In this document: positions 34,790 to 42,888 of the stretch, piece by piece
How positions within the stretch are numbered: position 1 is the first letter of the stretch
Layout: each line of letters starts with the position of its first letter
Source: Scardovia inopinata JCM 12537
Lineage (GTDB): Bacteria > Actinomycetota > Actinomycetes > Actinomycetales > Bifidobacteriaceae
Assembly (NCBI RefSeq): GCF_001042695.1
Contig: NZ_AP012334.1
Span: forward strand, 1,426,001-1,490,000
DNA length: 64,000 nucleotides
Reading direction: 5' to 3'
Program-made: the position numbers and the translations under genes
Notes under the pieces: model-generated
Database searches by the model: none
Seen by the model: only the letters and a program-made list of their open reading frames with translations
Told to the model about the DNA's origin: nothing

Positions 34790-35911
34790 TTATAAGCCAT
34801 ACTTATCTCTTCTTTCCGCCTGCAAACGATACCGACTTTCAGCAGCTTCCTTTGCAGCCAACCACCAGGAGCAATGATCCCTGTACCAGGCAATAGTTCG
34901 GCGCAATCCCTGGTAAAAGTCAGTATATTCAGGCTCCCATCCCAGTTCTGCCCTGATTTTTGAGGCATTGAGCGCATAACGTCTGTCAGCTCCAGGCCTG
35001 TCAGGAACAAACTCAATGCTGTCAGCCGGAGCCCCCATCAGCGACATGATATCGTGAGCAATCTGAATATTGGATCTTTCCCCCCGAGAACTGATAACAT
35101 ATGTTTCCCCAATGGTCCCTGCCTCCAGGATCTTCCAGACAGCTGAACACTGATCTTCTACGGCAATCCAGTCTCTTACTGCCAATCCATCACTATAAAT
35201 CTTTATAGGTTTGCCTTGAAGAATATTGGTAATTTGGCGAGGGATAAATTTCTCCACATGCTGATAAGGCCCATAATTATTGGAGCAGGTGGAAATTGTG
35301 GCCTGAAGCCCGTAAGTCCGAACCCAGGAGCGGACCAGATGATCCGAGGCCGCCTTGGAAGCAGCATAGGGGCTTGAAGGCCTGTAGGGACTGTCCTCAG
35401 TGAATTCTTCCTGGCTGTCTAAAGGCAAATCACCAAAAACCTCATCAGTGGATACATGATGAAAACGGACCCCATAGCGGCGTGCTGCCTGAAGCATAGT
35501 GAAAGTCCCCATAATATTGGTTTTCATAACAGGATCGGGATCATAAATGGCATTATCATTATGAGATTCTGCGGCGAAATGAACAATGGCATCGGCCTGT
35601 GAGACCACAGAATCCACCAGTGAATCATCGCAGATTGAGCCGTGCATAAAGGTTACTGGGACTGATGGCCTGGCTGCTGCCGAAGCTCCAGCTCCCTGCA
35701 CATGTCTGGGCTGAGCCTGCCCGGATTCTTCCTCAGAACCGCTTGTTGTCTGAGCAATCAGACCATCAAGGTTATGAATATTGCCTGCATAAGTCAGCGC
35801 ATCCAAAACAGTCACTGAAACTTCAGGATGATTGTGGACAAGATAACGCACAAAGTTCGAACCAATAAAACCTGCCCCGCCCGTGACCAGAATGCGTGAA
35901 TATTTTCCCAT
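34790..35911 (-). CDS. rfbB: dTDP-glucose 4,6-dehydratase
   Basis: RfbB/RmlB makes dTDP-4-keto-6-deoxyglucose, the branch point to rhamnose and other deoxysugars of surface polysaccharides. The protein has the Rossmann start RILVTGGAGFIGSNFVRYLV, VHFAAESHNDNA, VSTDEVFGDL, the catalytic YAASKAASDHLVRSW, and NNYGPYQHVEKFIP. ATG 35911 is chosen because the protein then begins MGKYSRILVTGG; the 27 upstream codons do not look conserved. About 30 extra residues (GSEEESGQAQPRHVQGAGASAAARPSV region, about 50-80) interrupt the usual sequence. The rest of the rhamnose pathway is not in this window. Confidence 0.93.
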   Translation of the reverse strand: MGKYSRILVTGGAGFIGSNFVRYLVHNHPEVSVTVLDALTYAGNIHNLDGLIAQTTSGSEEESGQAQPRHVQGAGASAAARPSVPVTFMHGSICDDSLVDSVVSQADAIVHFAAESHNDNAIYDPDPVMKTNIMGTFTMLQAARRYGVRFHHVSTDEVFGDLPLDSQEEFTEDSPYRPSSPYAASKAASDHLVRSWVRTYGLQATISTCSNNYGPYQHVEKFIPRQITNILQGKPIKIYSDGLAVRDWIAVEDQCSAVWKILEAGTIGETYVISSRGERSNIQIAHDIMSLMGAPADSIEFVPDRPGADRRYALNASKIRAELGWEPEYTDFYQGLRRTIAWYRDHCSWWLAAKEAAESRYRLQAERRDKYGL

Positions 35912-36109
35912 CTGTAAATCTTTCTGTATTTTTCTGTATTCTTCTGTAGCTTCCGTGTTTCTTACACTGTCTATAATTCTTATAATTTGCATGCAGAAAT
36001 GTATGCCTCCCTTCTATTTTGGCATATCAAGGCAACAAAAATCCTTCTCCATACACGTTCAGCGATAGAATAGGAAATGTTAACTTCCCACCCACGAAAG
36101 GTGATATTT

Positions 36110-37300
36110 ATGGCAAACGAGCAAACGGCAGCCACTAACGAAATCGATGCTGACGTTGTTATTGTTGGAGCTGGTCTCTTTGGATTGACCATTGCCCAGC
36201 AGGTTGTTGAACACACCGGCAAGAAAGTTCATATCATTGACATCCGTGACCATATTGGCGGGAACGCATATTCTTATTTTGATCCCGCAACCGGTGCGGA
36301 AATTCATAAGTACGGGGCTCACCTCTTCCATACCAGCAATGAACGGGTATGGAAGTATGTCAACAGATTCACTAAATTCACCAATTATGTGCATCGGGTA
36401 TACACAACTCATGACGGCGAGGTTTTCCCCCTGCCTGTCAACTTGGGAACTATCAATCAGTTCTTTCATGCAGCCTACACTCCTACTGAAGCTAAGGCTC
36501 TGATAGAGAAGCAGGCAGGCGAGTACGCAGATATTGAGCCGAAAAATCTGGATGAACAGGGTAAAAAATTAATCGGCCAGCCCTTATACGATGCCTTTAT
36601 TCGCAATTACACAGCCAAGCAGTGGCAGACAGATCCCTCTGACCTTCCAGCCTCAATAATCCGCCGGCTCCCTGTACGATTTACCTATAACAACCGCTAT
36701 TTTAAGGACACCTGGGAGGGACTGCCAGTAGATGGTTACACGGCCTGGTTCCAGAGGATGATTGACGATCCCCGCATTACCGTTTCCCTGGGAGTTGACT
36801 TCTTCGATGACAGCCAGCCTTACAACAAGAAGAACCTGGTTGGCCGCCTCCCCGTTATTTATACAGGCCCGGTGGATCGCTACTTTGATTACCAACTGGG
36901 TGAGCTCAAGTGGAGAACCGTTGATTTCAAAGAAAAGCGATATCACGAAGACGACCATTTCGGTTGCCCTGTGATGAATTATGCAGATGCTGATGTTCCT
37001 TACACTCGGGCAATTGAATACAAAAATTTCAATCCCGAGCGCTACGATCAGCAGAACCATAATGAAACTGTGGTCTGGGAAGAGTATTCTCGCTTCGCGA
37101 AAAAGGGCGATGAACCATATTACCCCATCAACACCGATGAGGATCGGGCCCTTTACGCCCAATATAAGGCCAAAGCAGCTGAAGAGCCACAGGTTATTTT
37201 TGGCGGTCGGTTGGGAACCTATGCTTATTACGATATGCATCAGGTCATTAACAGTGCCCTCATCGCTTATGAGACGGAAGTTGCTCCTCTTTTAGACTAG
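36110..37300 (+). CDS. glf: UDP-galactopyranose mutase
   Basis: Glf converts UDP-galactopyranose to UDP-galactofuranose, a building block of surface galactans. The 396-residue flavoprotein has the FAD motif VVIVGAGLFGLTIAQQV, the conserved DIRDHIGGNAYSY and YGAHLFHTSNERVW, then KQWQTDPSDLPASIIRRLPVRF, and AYYDMHQVI near the C-terminus. ATG 36110 is chosen with GAAAGGTGAT upstream; the frame opens 11 codons earlier. It diverges from rfbB; both feed envelope polysaccharide synthesis. Confidence 0.96.
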   Translation: MANEQTAATNEIDADVVIVGAGLFGLTIAQQVVEHTGKKVHIIDIRDHIGGNAYSYFDPATGAEIHKYGAHLFHTSNERVWKYVNRFTKFTNYVHRVYTTHDGEVFPLPVNLGTINQFFHAAYTPTEAKALIEKQAGEYADIEPKNLDEQGKKLIGQPLYDAFIRNYTAKQWQTDPSDLPASIIRRLPVRFTYNNRYFKDTWEGLPVDGYTAWFQRMIDDPRITVSLGVDFFDDSQPYNKKNLVGRLPVIYTGPVDRYFDYQLGELKWRTVDFKEKRYHEDDHFGCPVMNYADADVPYTRAIEYKNFNPERYDQQNHNETVVWEEYSRFAKKGDEPYYPINTDEDRALYAQYKAKAAEEPQVIFGGRLGTYAYYDMHQVINSALIAYETEVAPLLD

Positions 37301-37541
37301 TACAAGCTCGGGTAGGCCCGGAAGGCCAGCTAGCCGGAAGGTCAGATAGAAAATGCGATAAGGAAGAAATTCGCCATTCTCATTTTTGTATCTGCCCCTC
37401 CGGACCCATATCCCATATATGTGATGCGATGTAATCAAAAAGTCTCATAAAGAGCCAGCGACACGTCAATAAAGGGTCATGCTTCCTAATTCGATAGGCT
37501 GTGTTACAGTTTAGGGGTTGTCTGATGTTGGGTCAGAACAC

Positions 37542-37626
37542 GGAGGATTCGCCTAGTGGTCTATGGCGCACGCTTGGAAAGCGTGTTGGGTGCAAACCCT
37601 CACGAGTTCGAATCTCGTATCCTCCG
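37542..37626 (+). tRNA. tRNA-Ser (anticodon GGA)
   Basis: Acceptor GGAGGAT pairs with ATCCTCC, anticodon stem CACGC/GCGTG holds loop TTGGAAA (anticodon GGA), a long variable arm (TTGGGTGCAAACCCTC region) marks a class II tRNA, and the T arm has TTCGAAT. Discriminator G as expected for serine. CCA is not encoded. Confidence 0.96.
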
Positions 37627-37746
37627 CTCAGGTTTTATTTGTCCCCTATCCCATCCCCTATCATTGTCGAAGTTCTGTCGCAGGTTTTGTCATAGGGGTG
37701 TATATACTAAAGGTATATTAATTAAATACGGAAAAGGTATTTAAAG

Positions 37747-37782
37747 ATGCACCATTTTATTGTTTCTGAATTTCGATGGTAA
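37747..37782 (+). CDS. Putative 11-residue leader peptide ending in Trp
   Basis: ATG 37747 opens an 11-codon frame, MHHFIVSEFRW, with the tryptophan codon directly before TAA. AAAAGG lies about 8-10 bases upstream. The Trp codon and stop fall at the 5' foot of the hairpin set at 37777-37813, as in ribosome-controlled attenuators. It is the only short frame here with this context. Only one Trp codon is present, so a stalling or release-based mechanism (TnaC-like) would fit better than simple codon starvation. It is too short for standard gene finding; function is inference. Confidence 0.45.
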   Translation: MHHFIVSEFRW

Positions 37783-37813
37783 CGCTCACCAATAGCGAGC
37801 GCAGTTTTTGGTG
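37777..37813 (+). terminator. Mutually exclusive hairpins with T run (candidate trp attenuator)
   Basis: CGCTC (37783-37787) pairs with GAGCG (37797-37801), followed by TTTTT at 37805-37809: a terminator-like structure. CACCAA (37787-37792) can instead pair with TTGGTG (from 37808), and TGGT of the Trp codon can pair with ACCA (37788-37791). The three pairings exclude each other, the usual logic of an attenuator. Stems are short, so stability must be computed. Confidence 0.45.
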
Positions 37814-37820
37814 CTTTCAA

Positions 37821-37860
37821 ACTGATCACGACTGATTATGACTTATTCTGACTGATCAAT
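37821..37860. repeat. Four tandem 10-bp repeats
   Basis: Units ACTGATCACG, ACTGATTATG, ACTTATTCTG and ACTGATCAAT follow one another with a period of exactly 10 bases, one helical turn. The location is just past the attenuator-like hairpin and 324 bases before trpD. A binding array for a regulator is possible. Confidence 0.7.
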
Positions 37861-38183
37861 GCAGCTGTAATTGATTACACAGTAGTATCAGAGCAGTCTT
37901 TATCCATGGTGTTGTGGTTTTATCAGTTGCGGAAGTATACCAGCTCCACACCTATAAGAATCCCTAGCACTAATAAATTAATAATAAGAATATAGATAAT
38001 TCTCAGTCAACTGTCCTTAATCTGAATTTATCAAGTGTATTTTTATTATCCCTATTTATTATCATCCTTCGGACGACCAGGTATAGATTTCATTGCTGAG
38101 CTCGGCGGAATCAAGCATAATCATAATAAGCATAACCACAATAAACACAAGCCCAATAACCACAGCAGAAAGAATTAAGAACA

Positions 38184-39206
38184 ATGATTAAAGAAGCCAT
38201 TGCAACCATCGTATCTCACGGCGATCTGACCTATCAGCAAGCTTATGATGTGATGAATGAAATCATGAGCGGCCAGACTTCACCCACACAAAATGCAGCA
38301 TTTCTGGCAGCGCTTTCTACAAAAAGCACCCGAGCAGAGACAATCGAAGAGATTTCAGGATGCGCTGCCGCCATGCGAAGTCATGCCACCCCCGTCCCCC
38401 ACCCGGGTATGAAAGTCCTTGACATCGTGGGAACCGGCGGAGATAAAGCCAGCTCTTTCAATATCTCCACCACAGCAGCCATGATCATAGCAGCTGCCGG
38501 AATTAAGGTGGCTAAACACGGAAATCGAGCAGCCTCCTCTCAATCCGGGACTGCAGACTGTCTGGAAGCACTGGGAGTCACTATTCAGCAGGATCCACAG
38601 AAAGCGCTCGATTTGCTTGAATCTGTGGGGATCTGCTTTCTTTTTGCTCAAAAATATCACACATCCATGAAGTATGTAGGAGCAATTCGTAAAGAGCTGG
38701 GTTTTCGGACGGTTTTTAATATTCTTGGCCCTCTCACCAACCCTGCGAAGCCTGAATATTTTGTGCTGGGCGTCTATGATGAATATCTGGTTGAGCCCAT
38801 TGCCCAGGTTCTCTCTCATATAGGAGTTGAACGTGCTCTGGTAGTTTATGGACAGGATAAGCTTGATGAGATTTCTATCAGCGCTCCCACAACTGTCTGC
38901 GAGTTAAAAGACGGAGATTATGAGACCAGCCAGATTAAGCCTGAGGATTTTGGCTTAGCCCGCAGGAAGAAGACTGACATTGTTGGCGGAACTCCCCAGG
39001 AAAATGCCGAAATTACCAGAAATATACTTGCTGGGGAACTACGCGGGGCTAAAAGAGACATTGCCGTCCTGAATGCTGCTGCCGGAATCTATACAGCTGG
39101 AAAGTCGGACAGTATGAAAGAAGCCTGCCAATTGGCGGAACAGCTGATTGATGATGGTTCAGCCATGAATGTACTTACTTCCTTCATAACCGCTTCTGGC
39201 GATTAG
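38184..39206 (+). CDS. trpD: Anthranilate phosphoribosyltransferase
   Basis: TrpD joins anthranilate to PRPP, the second step of tryptophan synthesis. The 340-residue protein has the PRPP-binding [19 protein letters not shown] (about residues 76-94), [21 protein letters not shown], and [39 protein letters not shown]. Length is typical. First gene of the trpDCFBA run; trpE and trpG, which supply anthranilate, are not in the window. Confidence 0.97.
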   Translation: MIKEAIATIVSHGDLTYQQAYDVMNEIMSGQTSPTQNAAFLAALSTKSTRAETIEEISGCAAAMRSHATPVPHPGMKVLDIVGTGGDKASSFNISTTAAMIIAAAGIKVAKHGNRAASSQSGTADCLEALGVTIQQDPQKALDLLESVGICFLFAQKYHTSMKYVGAIRKELGFRTVFNILGPLTNPAKPEYFVLGVYDEYLVEPIAQVLSHIGVERALVVYGQDKLDEISISAPTTVCELKDGDYETSQIKPEDFGLARRKKTDIVGGTPQENAEITRNILAGELRGAKRDIAVLNAAAGIYTAGKSDSMKEACQLAEQLIDDGSAMNVLTSFITASGD

Positions 39207-39225
39207 CCCAGGTAAGGAACCGATT

Positions 39226-40080
39226 ATGACAATTTTGGATGATTTGGCGGATTATGCCAGACTGCGATCACTTCATGATCAGGAAACTATTCCCTATTCG
39301 CAAATGCGGCAAACGGCGGAAGCTCTGGCAGACGGTGCTGGCAGCGGCCACTTCGCTTTTGAAGATGCTTTGCGGGGTCCGGGTATTCACTTTATCTGCG
39401 AGTGCAAGAAGGCTTCCCCCTCGAAAGGCTTGATTTCTCCCGATTTTCCTTACAAACAGATTGCCCGTGACTATGAGGAAGCCGGTGCTGATGCCATTTC
39501 TTGTTTGACCGAGCCCCGGTGGTTTCAAGGGAAGGACAGCTATGTGACTGATATTTCACAGACCGTATCGATTCCCATTCTGCGCAAGGATTTCACCGTA
39601 GACGATTACATGATCTATCAGGCCAAAGTGATTGGGGCTTCCGCAGTCCTGTTGATCTGTTCTCTCCTGGATGGCAGAACTCTCACTGCTTACCGTCAGC
39701 TGGCTGAATCATTGGGAATGTCAGCCCTGATTGAAGCGCACGATGCGGACGAAGTTAAACAAGCCGTCGCCTGTGGCGGGCGAATAATTGGTGTGAATAA
39801 TCGTGATCTGAGAACTTTCACCGTGGATATTGCCAATTCCGTGCGGTATAGGGATCTGGTCCCGGCTAATGCTGTATATGTATCAGAAAGCGGAATTCAT
39901 ACTGCCGATGATATTCGAGCAGTGTATAGTGCCGGGGTTAATGCCGTTCTCATTGGGGAGAGTCTCATGAGAAGTGCCAACAAAAAAGGGATGATAGCAG
40001 GACTACGTCAGGCTTGTGAGCCCGTGGCTGACGATGCAACAAGGCTGAGCAGATCCACAGTGGAGGTAGAAAATGACTGA
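39226..40080 (+). CDS. trpC: Indole-3-glycerol-phosphate synthase
   Basis: TrpC closes the indole ring of CdRP to indole-3-glycerol phosphate. The 284-residue TIM barrel has FICECKKASPSKGLI (catalytic lysine), ISCLTEPRWFQG, IPILRKDFTVDDYMIYQAKVIGASAVLLI, IIGVNNRDLRTF, and YVSESGIHTADDI. It starts 19 bases after trpD and overlaps trpF by 8 bases. Confidence 0.97.
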   Translation: MTILDDLADYARLRSLHDQETIPYSQMRQTAEALADGAGSGHFAFEDALRGPGIHFICECKKASPSKGLISPDFPYKQIARDYEEAGADAISCLTEPRWFQGKDSYVTDISQTVSIPILRKDFTVDDYMIYQAKVIGASAVLLICSLLDGRTLTAYRQLAESLGMSALIEAHDADEVKQAVACGGRIIGVNNRDLRTFTVDIANSVRYRDLVPANAVYVSESGIHTADDIRAVYSAGVNAVLIGESLMRSANKKGMIAGLRQACEPVADDATRLSRSTVEVEND

Positions 40081-40789
40081 TGATTATGTTCAGACATCAA
40101 CCAAAATCAAAATCTGTGGGATGAGTCGAGAGGAAGACATGGAAGCTATTAATACCTATCCGCCGGATTTCTGCGGTTTCGTTTTTGCTCCCGGAAGCCG
40201 GCGCCGGGTCAGTCTGAGCCAGGCGGGCAAACTGTCCGCCATGAGGAAAAAGGGCATTACTGCTGTGGGAGTTTTTGTTGATGCCCCAGTGGACTTGATA
40301 GGGCAGGCGGCAGATTCGAAGGTTATTGACATGATCCAGCTGCATGGGCATGAAGATGAATCCTACCTGACCCGCCTGAGAAAGATCACTACGTGCAAAA
40401 TTATTCAGGCTGTCACCATTCGTACTCTCAATGATATTATCCGGGCAAGATCTAGTTCAGCTGATTATATTCTCCTGGATAACGGCAGCGGCAGCGGACA
40501 AACCTTTCAGTGGGATTTGCTAGAGAAGGCTGAGAAAACATTAGGAAACGGCATAGGAAGAAAGTATTTTTTGGCCGGTGGGTTGAGTCCGGAGAATCTG
40601 ACAGAAGCTATCAGCCGCTTCCATCCTTACGCAGTGGATATAAGCAGCGGAGTTGAATCCTATCTGGAGCGCCAGGGAGCAGAACCAGTGAGGGTAAAAG
40701 ATCCACTCAAGATCCGGAGGTGCGTGGAGATTGCCAGAAGTTCGCCCGGACAAAGCAGAAATAGTATAAACAAAATCACCCCATTATAA
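40073..40789 (+). CDS. trpF: Phosphoribosylanthranilate isomerase
   Basis: TrpF isomerises phosphoribosylanthranilate to CdRP. The 238-residue barrel has KICGMSREEDM (catalytic Cys, about residues 13-23), YPPDFCGFVFAPGSRRRVS, GVFVDAP, IQLHGHEDESYL, YILLDN and LAGGLSPENL. It overlaps trpC by 8 bases, so translation is probably coupled. In Bifidobacterium and some other actinobacteria TrpF function can be taken over by PriA; here a dedicated TrpF is kept. A ~80-base gap follows before trpB. Confidence 0.95.
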   Translation: MTDDYVQTSTKIKICGMSREEDMEAINTYPPDFCGFVFAPGSRRRVSLSQAGKLSAMRKKGITAVGVFVDAPVDLIGQAADSKVIDMIQLHGHEDESYLTRLRKITTCKIIQAVTIRTLNDIIRARSSSADYILLDNGSGSGQTFQWDLLEKAEKTLGNGIGRKYFLAGGLSPENLTEAISRFHPYAVDISSGVESYLERQGAEPVRVKDPLKIRRCVEIARSSPGQSRNSINKITPL

Positions 40790-40870
40790 ACAAGAAGTAC
40801 CCGGTCAAAGAAATACCAGACCAAGCTCAACCTCCATAACACATAACTATCCGTAAAAGAAAGGAACCAC

Positions 40871-42055
40871 ATGTCGCAAGGACGATTTGGACAGTTCGGT
40901 GGGCAATACGTCCCGGAAACCCTGATGGGCGAACTAATCAAACTGGAAAAAGCTTATAAATATTACAGTCAGAACCCAGAATTTCAGAATGAGCTGACGG
41001 ATCTTCTCAATAATTATGCAGGAAGACCGTCTCTCCTCTACTATGCGCAAAAAATGACAGAGGACTTACAGGGTCCCAAAATCTATCTCAAGAGGGAAGA
41101 TCTCAATCACACCGGAGCTCATAAAATCAATAATTGCCTGGGGCAGGTGCTCTTAGCAAAAAAGATGGGGAAAACTCGGGTCATAGCCGAAACTGGAGCA
41201 GGTCAGCATGGAGTCGCCACCGCGACCGTTGCTGCGCTTCTGGGTCTGGAATGCGAAATATTCATGGGAGAAATTGACTGTCAGCGCCAAAAACTCAACG
41301 TATACCGGATGGAATTATTGGGGGCCAAGGTCCATCATGTGAAAACAGGATCCCAGGTGTTGAAGGATGCTGTTAATGAGGCAATGAGGGAATGGGCCAG
41401 CCGGGTGGAAGACACTCATTATGTGCTGGGATCGGTAATGGGCCCCCACCCCTTCCCCACTATGGTCAGGGACTTCCAATCAGTCATTTCTCAGGAAGCC
41501 CGCAGACAGATTCTTGACCAGGAAGGCCGGCTGCCAACCGCTGTCATTGCCTGCGTGGGAGGAGGCTCCAACGCCATAGGAGCCTTCTACCACTTCATCC
41601 CAGATAAACAAGTCCGTTTGATTGGATGTGAAGCTGCCGGCCGCGGAATAGGCAGCGGGTTTTCCGCTGCCACCATTGCTACCGGAAAACCCGGCGTTTT
41701 TCACGGTATGAAATCCCTTTTCTGCCAGAATGAGTACGGACAGATTGACAAGGTCTATTCCATATCCGCCGGACTGGATTATCCCGGTATTGGTCCCGAG
41801 CATGCATATCTGAACCAGACAGGCAGAGCGGAATATGTATCTATCACCGATGACGAGGCGGTTGATGCCTTTGAATACCTCTCCCGAATGGAGGGAATTA
41901 TTCCGGCAATAGAAAGCGCTCATGCCGTGGCTTATGCCCGTAAGATTGCACCAACTATGAGTAGAGATCAGATAATCATCATCTGCCTGTCAGGCAGGGG
42001 CGACAAGGATGTAGCTTCCATCGCCAAATACAGAGGAGTTGATATTGATGAATAG
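40871..42055 (+). CDS. trpB: Tryptophan synthase beta chain
   Basis: TrpB condenses indole with serine using PLP. The 394-residue protein starts [16 protein letters not shown], has the PLP lysine in [18 protein letters not shown] (about residues 80-93), [20 protein letters not shown], and the phosphate-binding [15 protein letters not shown]. An AAAGGA site precedes ATG 40871. It overlaps trpA by 8 bases, matching the alpha-beta complex. Confidence 0.98.
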   Translation: MSQGRFGQFGGQYVPETLMGELIKLEKAYKYYSQNPEFQNELTDLLNNYAGRPSLLYYAQKMTEDLQGPKIYLKREDLNHTGAHKINNCLGQVLLAKKMGKTRVIAETGAGQHGVATATVAALLGLECEIFMGEIDCQRQKLNVYRMELLGAKVHHVKTGSQVLKDAVNEAMREWASRVEDTHYVLGSVMGPHPFPTMVRDFQSVISQEARRQILDQEGRLPTAVIACVGGGSNAIGAFYHFIPDKQVRLIGCEAAGRGIGSGFSAATIATGKPGVFHGMKSLFCQNEYGQIDKVYSISAGLDYPGIGPEHAYLNQTGRAEYVSITDDEAVDAFEYLSRMEGIIPAIESAHAVAYARKIAPTMSRDQIIIICLSGRGDKDVASIAKYRGVDIDE

Positions 42056-42839
42056 AACAGACACCATGGCACCGCCCATCTCTGATGCTTTCGCAGACGG
42101 CAAGGCCTTCATCCCCTTTATCACTGCCGGCGATCCCAGCCTGGACAAAACTGAAGAGTTCATCCTTGACCTAGACCGGGCCGGGGCTGATCTAATTGAG
42201 GTTGGTATCCCCTTCTCAGACCCAATTGCTGAGGGCCCAATTATTCAGGAAGCAGATATTCGATCTCTGGCTGCCGGAACAACAACTGATGATGTTTTTG
42301 CTGCAATCGGGCATGTCCGCAGCAAGACCACTATTCCCCTCGTCTTCATGACTTATCTGAATATCGTTTTTTACTATGGCTATGATCGCTTTTTCCGTCG
42401 CTGCCAACAGGTGGGGATCAGCGGAATCATTATTCCTGATCTCCCTTTTGAAGAAAAAAACGAATGCAGCAGCATCGCGTCCCGGTACGGAGTTGATATC
42501 ATCTCCATGATTGCCCCGACTTCTCAAGAGCGAATTCATGCCATTGCTTCAAAGGCTCGTGGCTTTATTTATCTGGTGTCCTCTCTAGGAGTCACCGGGG
42601 AACGCTCCGAAATCACCACAGATTTACGATCCCTTATTGATTCTATCCATCAGACTAGCGACCTTCCTGTAGCTATTGGTTTTGGGATCAATACTCCTGA
42701 ACAGGCTCATCAGATGGCAGAACTTGCTGATGGGGTCATAGTAGGCAGTGCTTTAGTAAGAATTATCGGTGACCATGGCGGGGACGCCGGCCCCCTCATC
42801 ACCACCTATGTCCAGAAAATGAAAGACAGCTTAGATTAA
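42048..42839 (+). CDS. trpA: Tryptophan synthase alpha chain
   Basis: TrpA cleaves indole-3-glycerol phosphate to indole, which is channelled to TrpB. The 263-residue barrel has the catalytic Glu/Asp region [49 protein letters not shown], and [15 protein letters not shown] 42048 is chosen with GAGGAG 9 bases upstream; the frame opens at a TTG three codons earlier. It ends the trp operon and converges with the ABC exporter genes. Confidence 0.97.
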   Translation: MNRTDTMAPPISDAFADGKAFIPFITAGDPSLDKTEEFILDLDRAGADLIEVGIPFSDPIAEGPIIQEADIRSLAAGTTTDDVFAAIGHVRSKTTIPLVFMTYLNIVFYYGYDRFFRRCQQVGISGIIIPDLPFEEKNECSSIASRYGVDIISMIAPTSQERIHAIASKARGFIYLVSSLGVTGERSEITTDLRSLIDSIHQTSDLPVAIGFGINTPEQAHQMAELADGVIVGSALVRIIGDHGGDAGPLITTYVQKMKDSLD

Positions 42840-42888
42840 AACAGGCTGAAGCAAGCAGGGGGCGACATGAGGATGATGAGAGGGGGAT

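Larger units (their letters stand above)
37627..38183 (+). promoter_or_regulatory. Upstream region of trpDCFBA: leader peptide, attenuator-like hairpins, repeat array
   Basis: This 557-base gap contains a candidate leader peptide (37747-37782), a hairpin with T run directly after it, and a four-unit 10-bp repeat array (37821-37860). The remaining ~320 bases before trpD are AT-rich, with no gene and no T-box consensus (the conserved TGGNACCGCG motif was not found). Confidence 0.55.

Noticed and set aside
37627-38183. T-box riboswitch before the trp operon
   Set aside because: No TGGNACCGCG-type T-box sequence or AGTA-box could be found; the leader-peptide model fits better.
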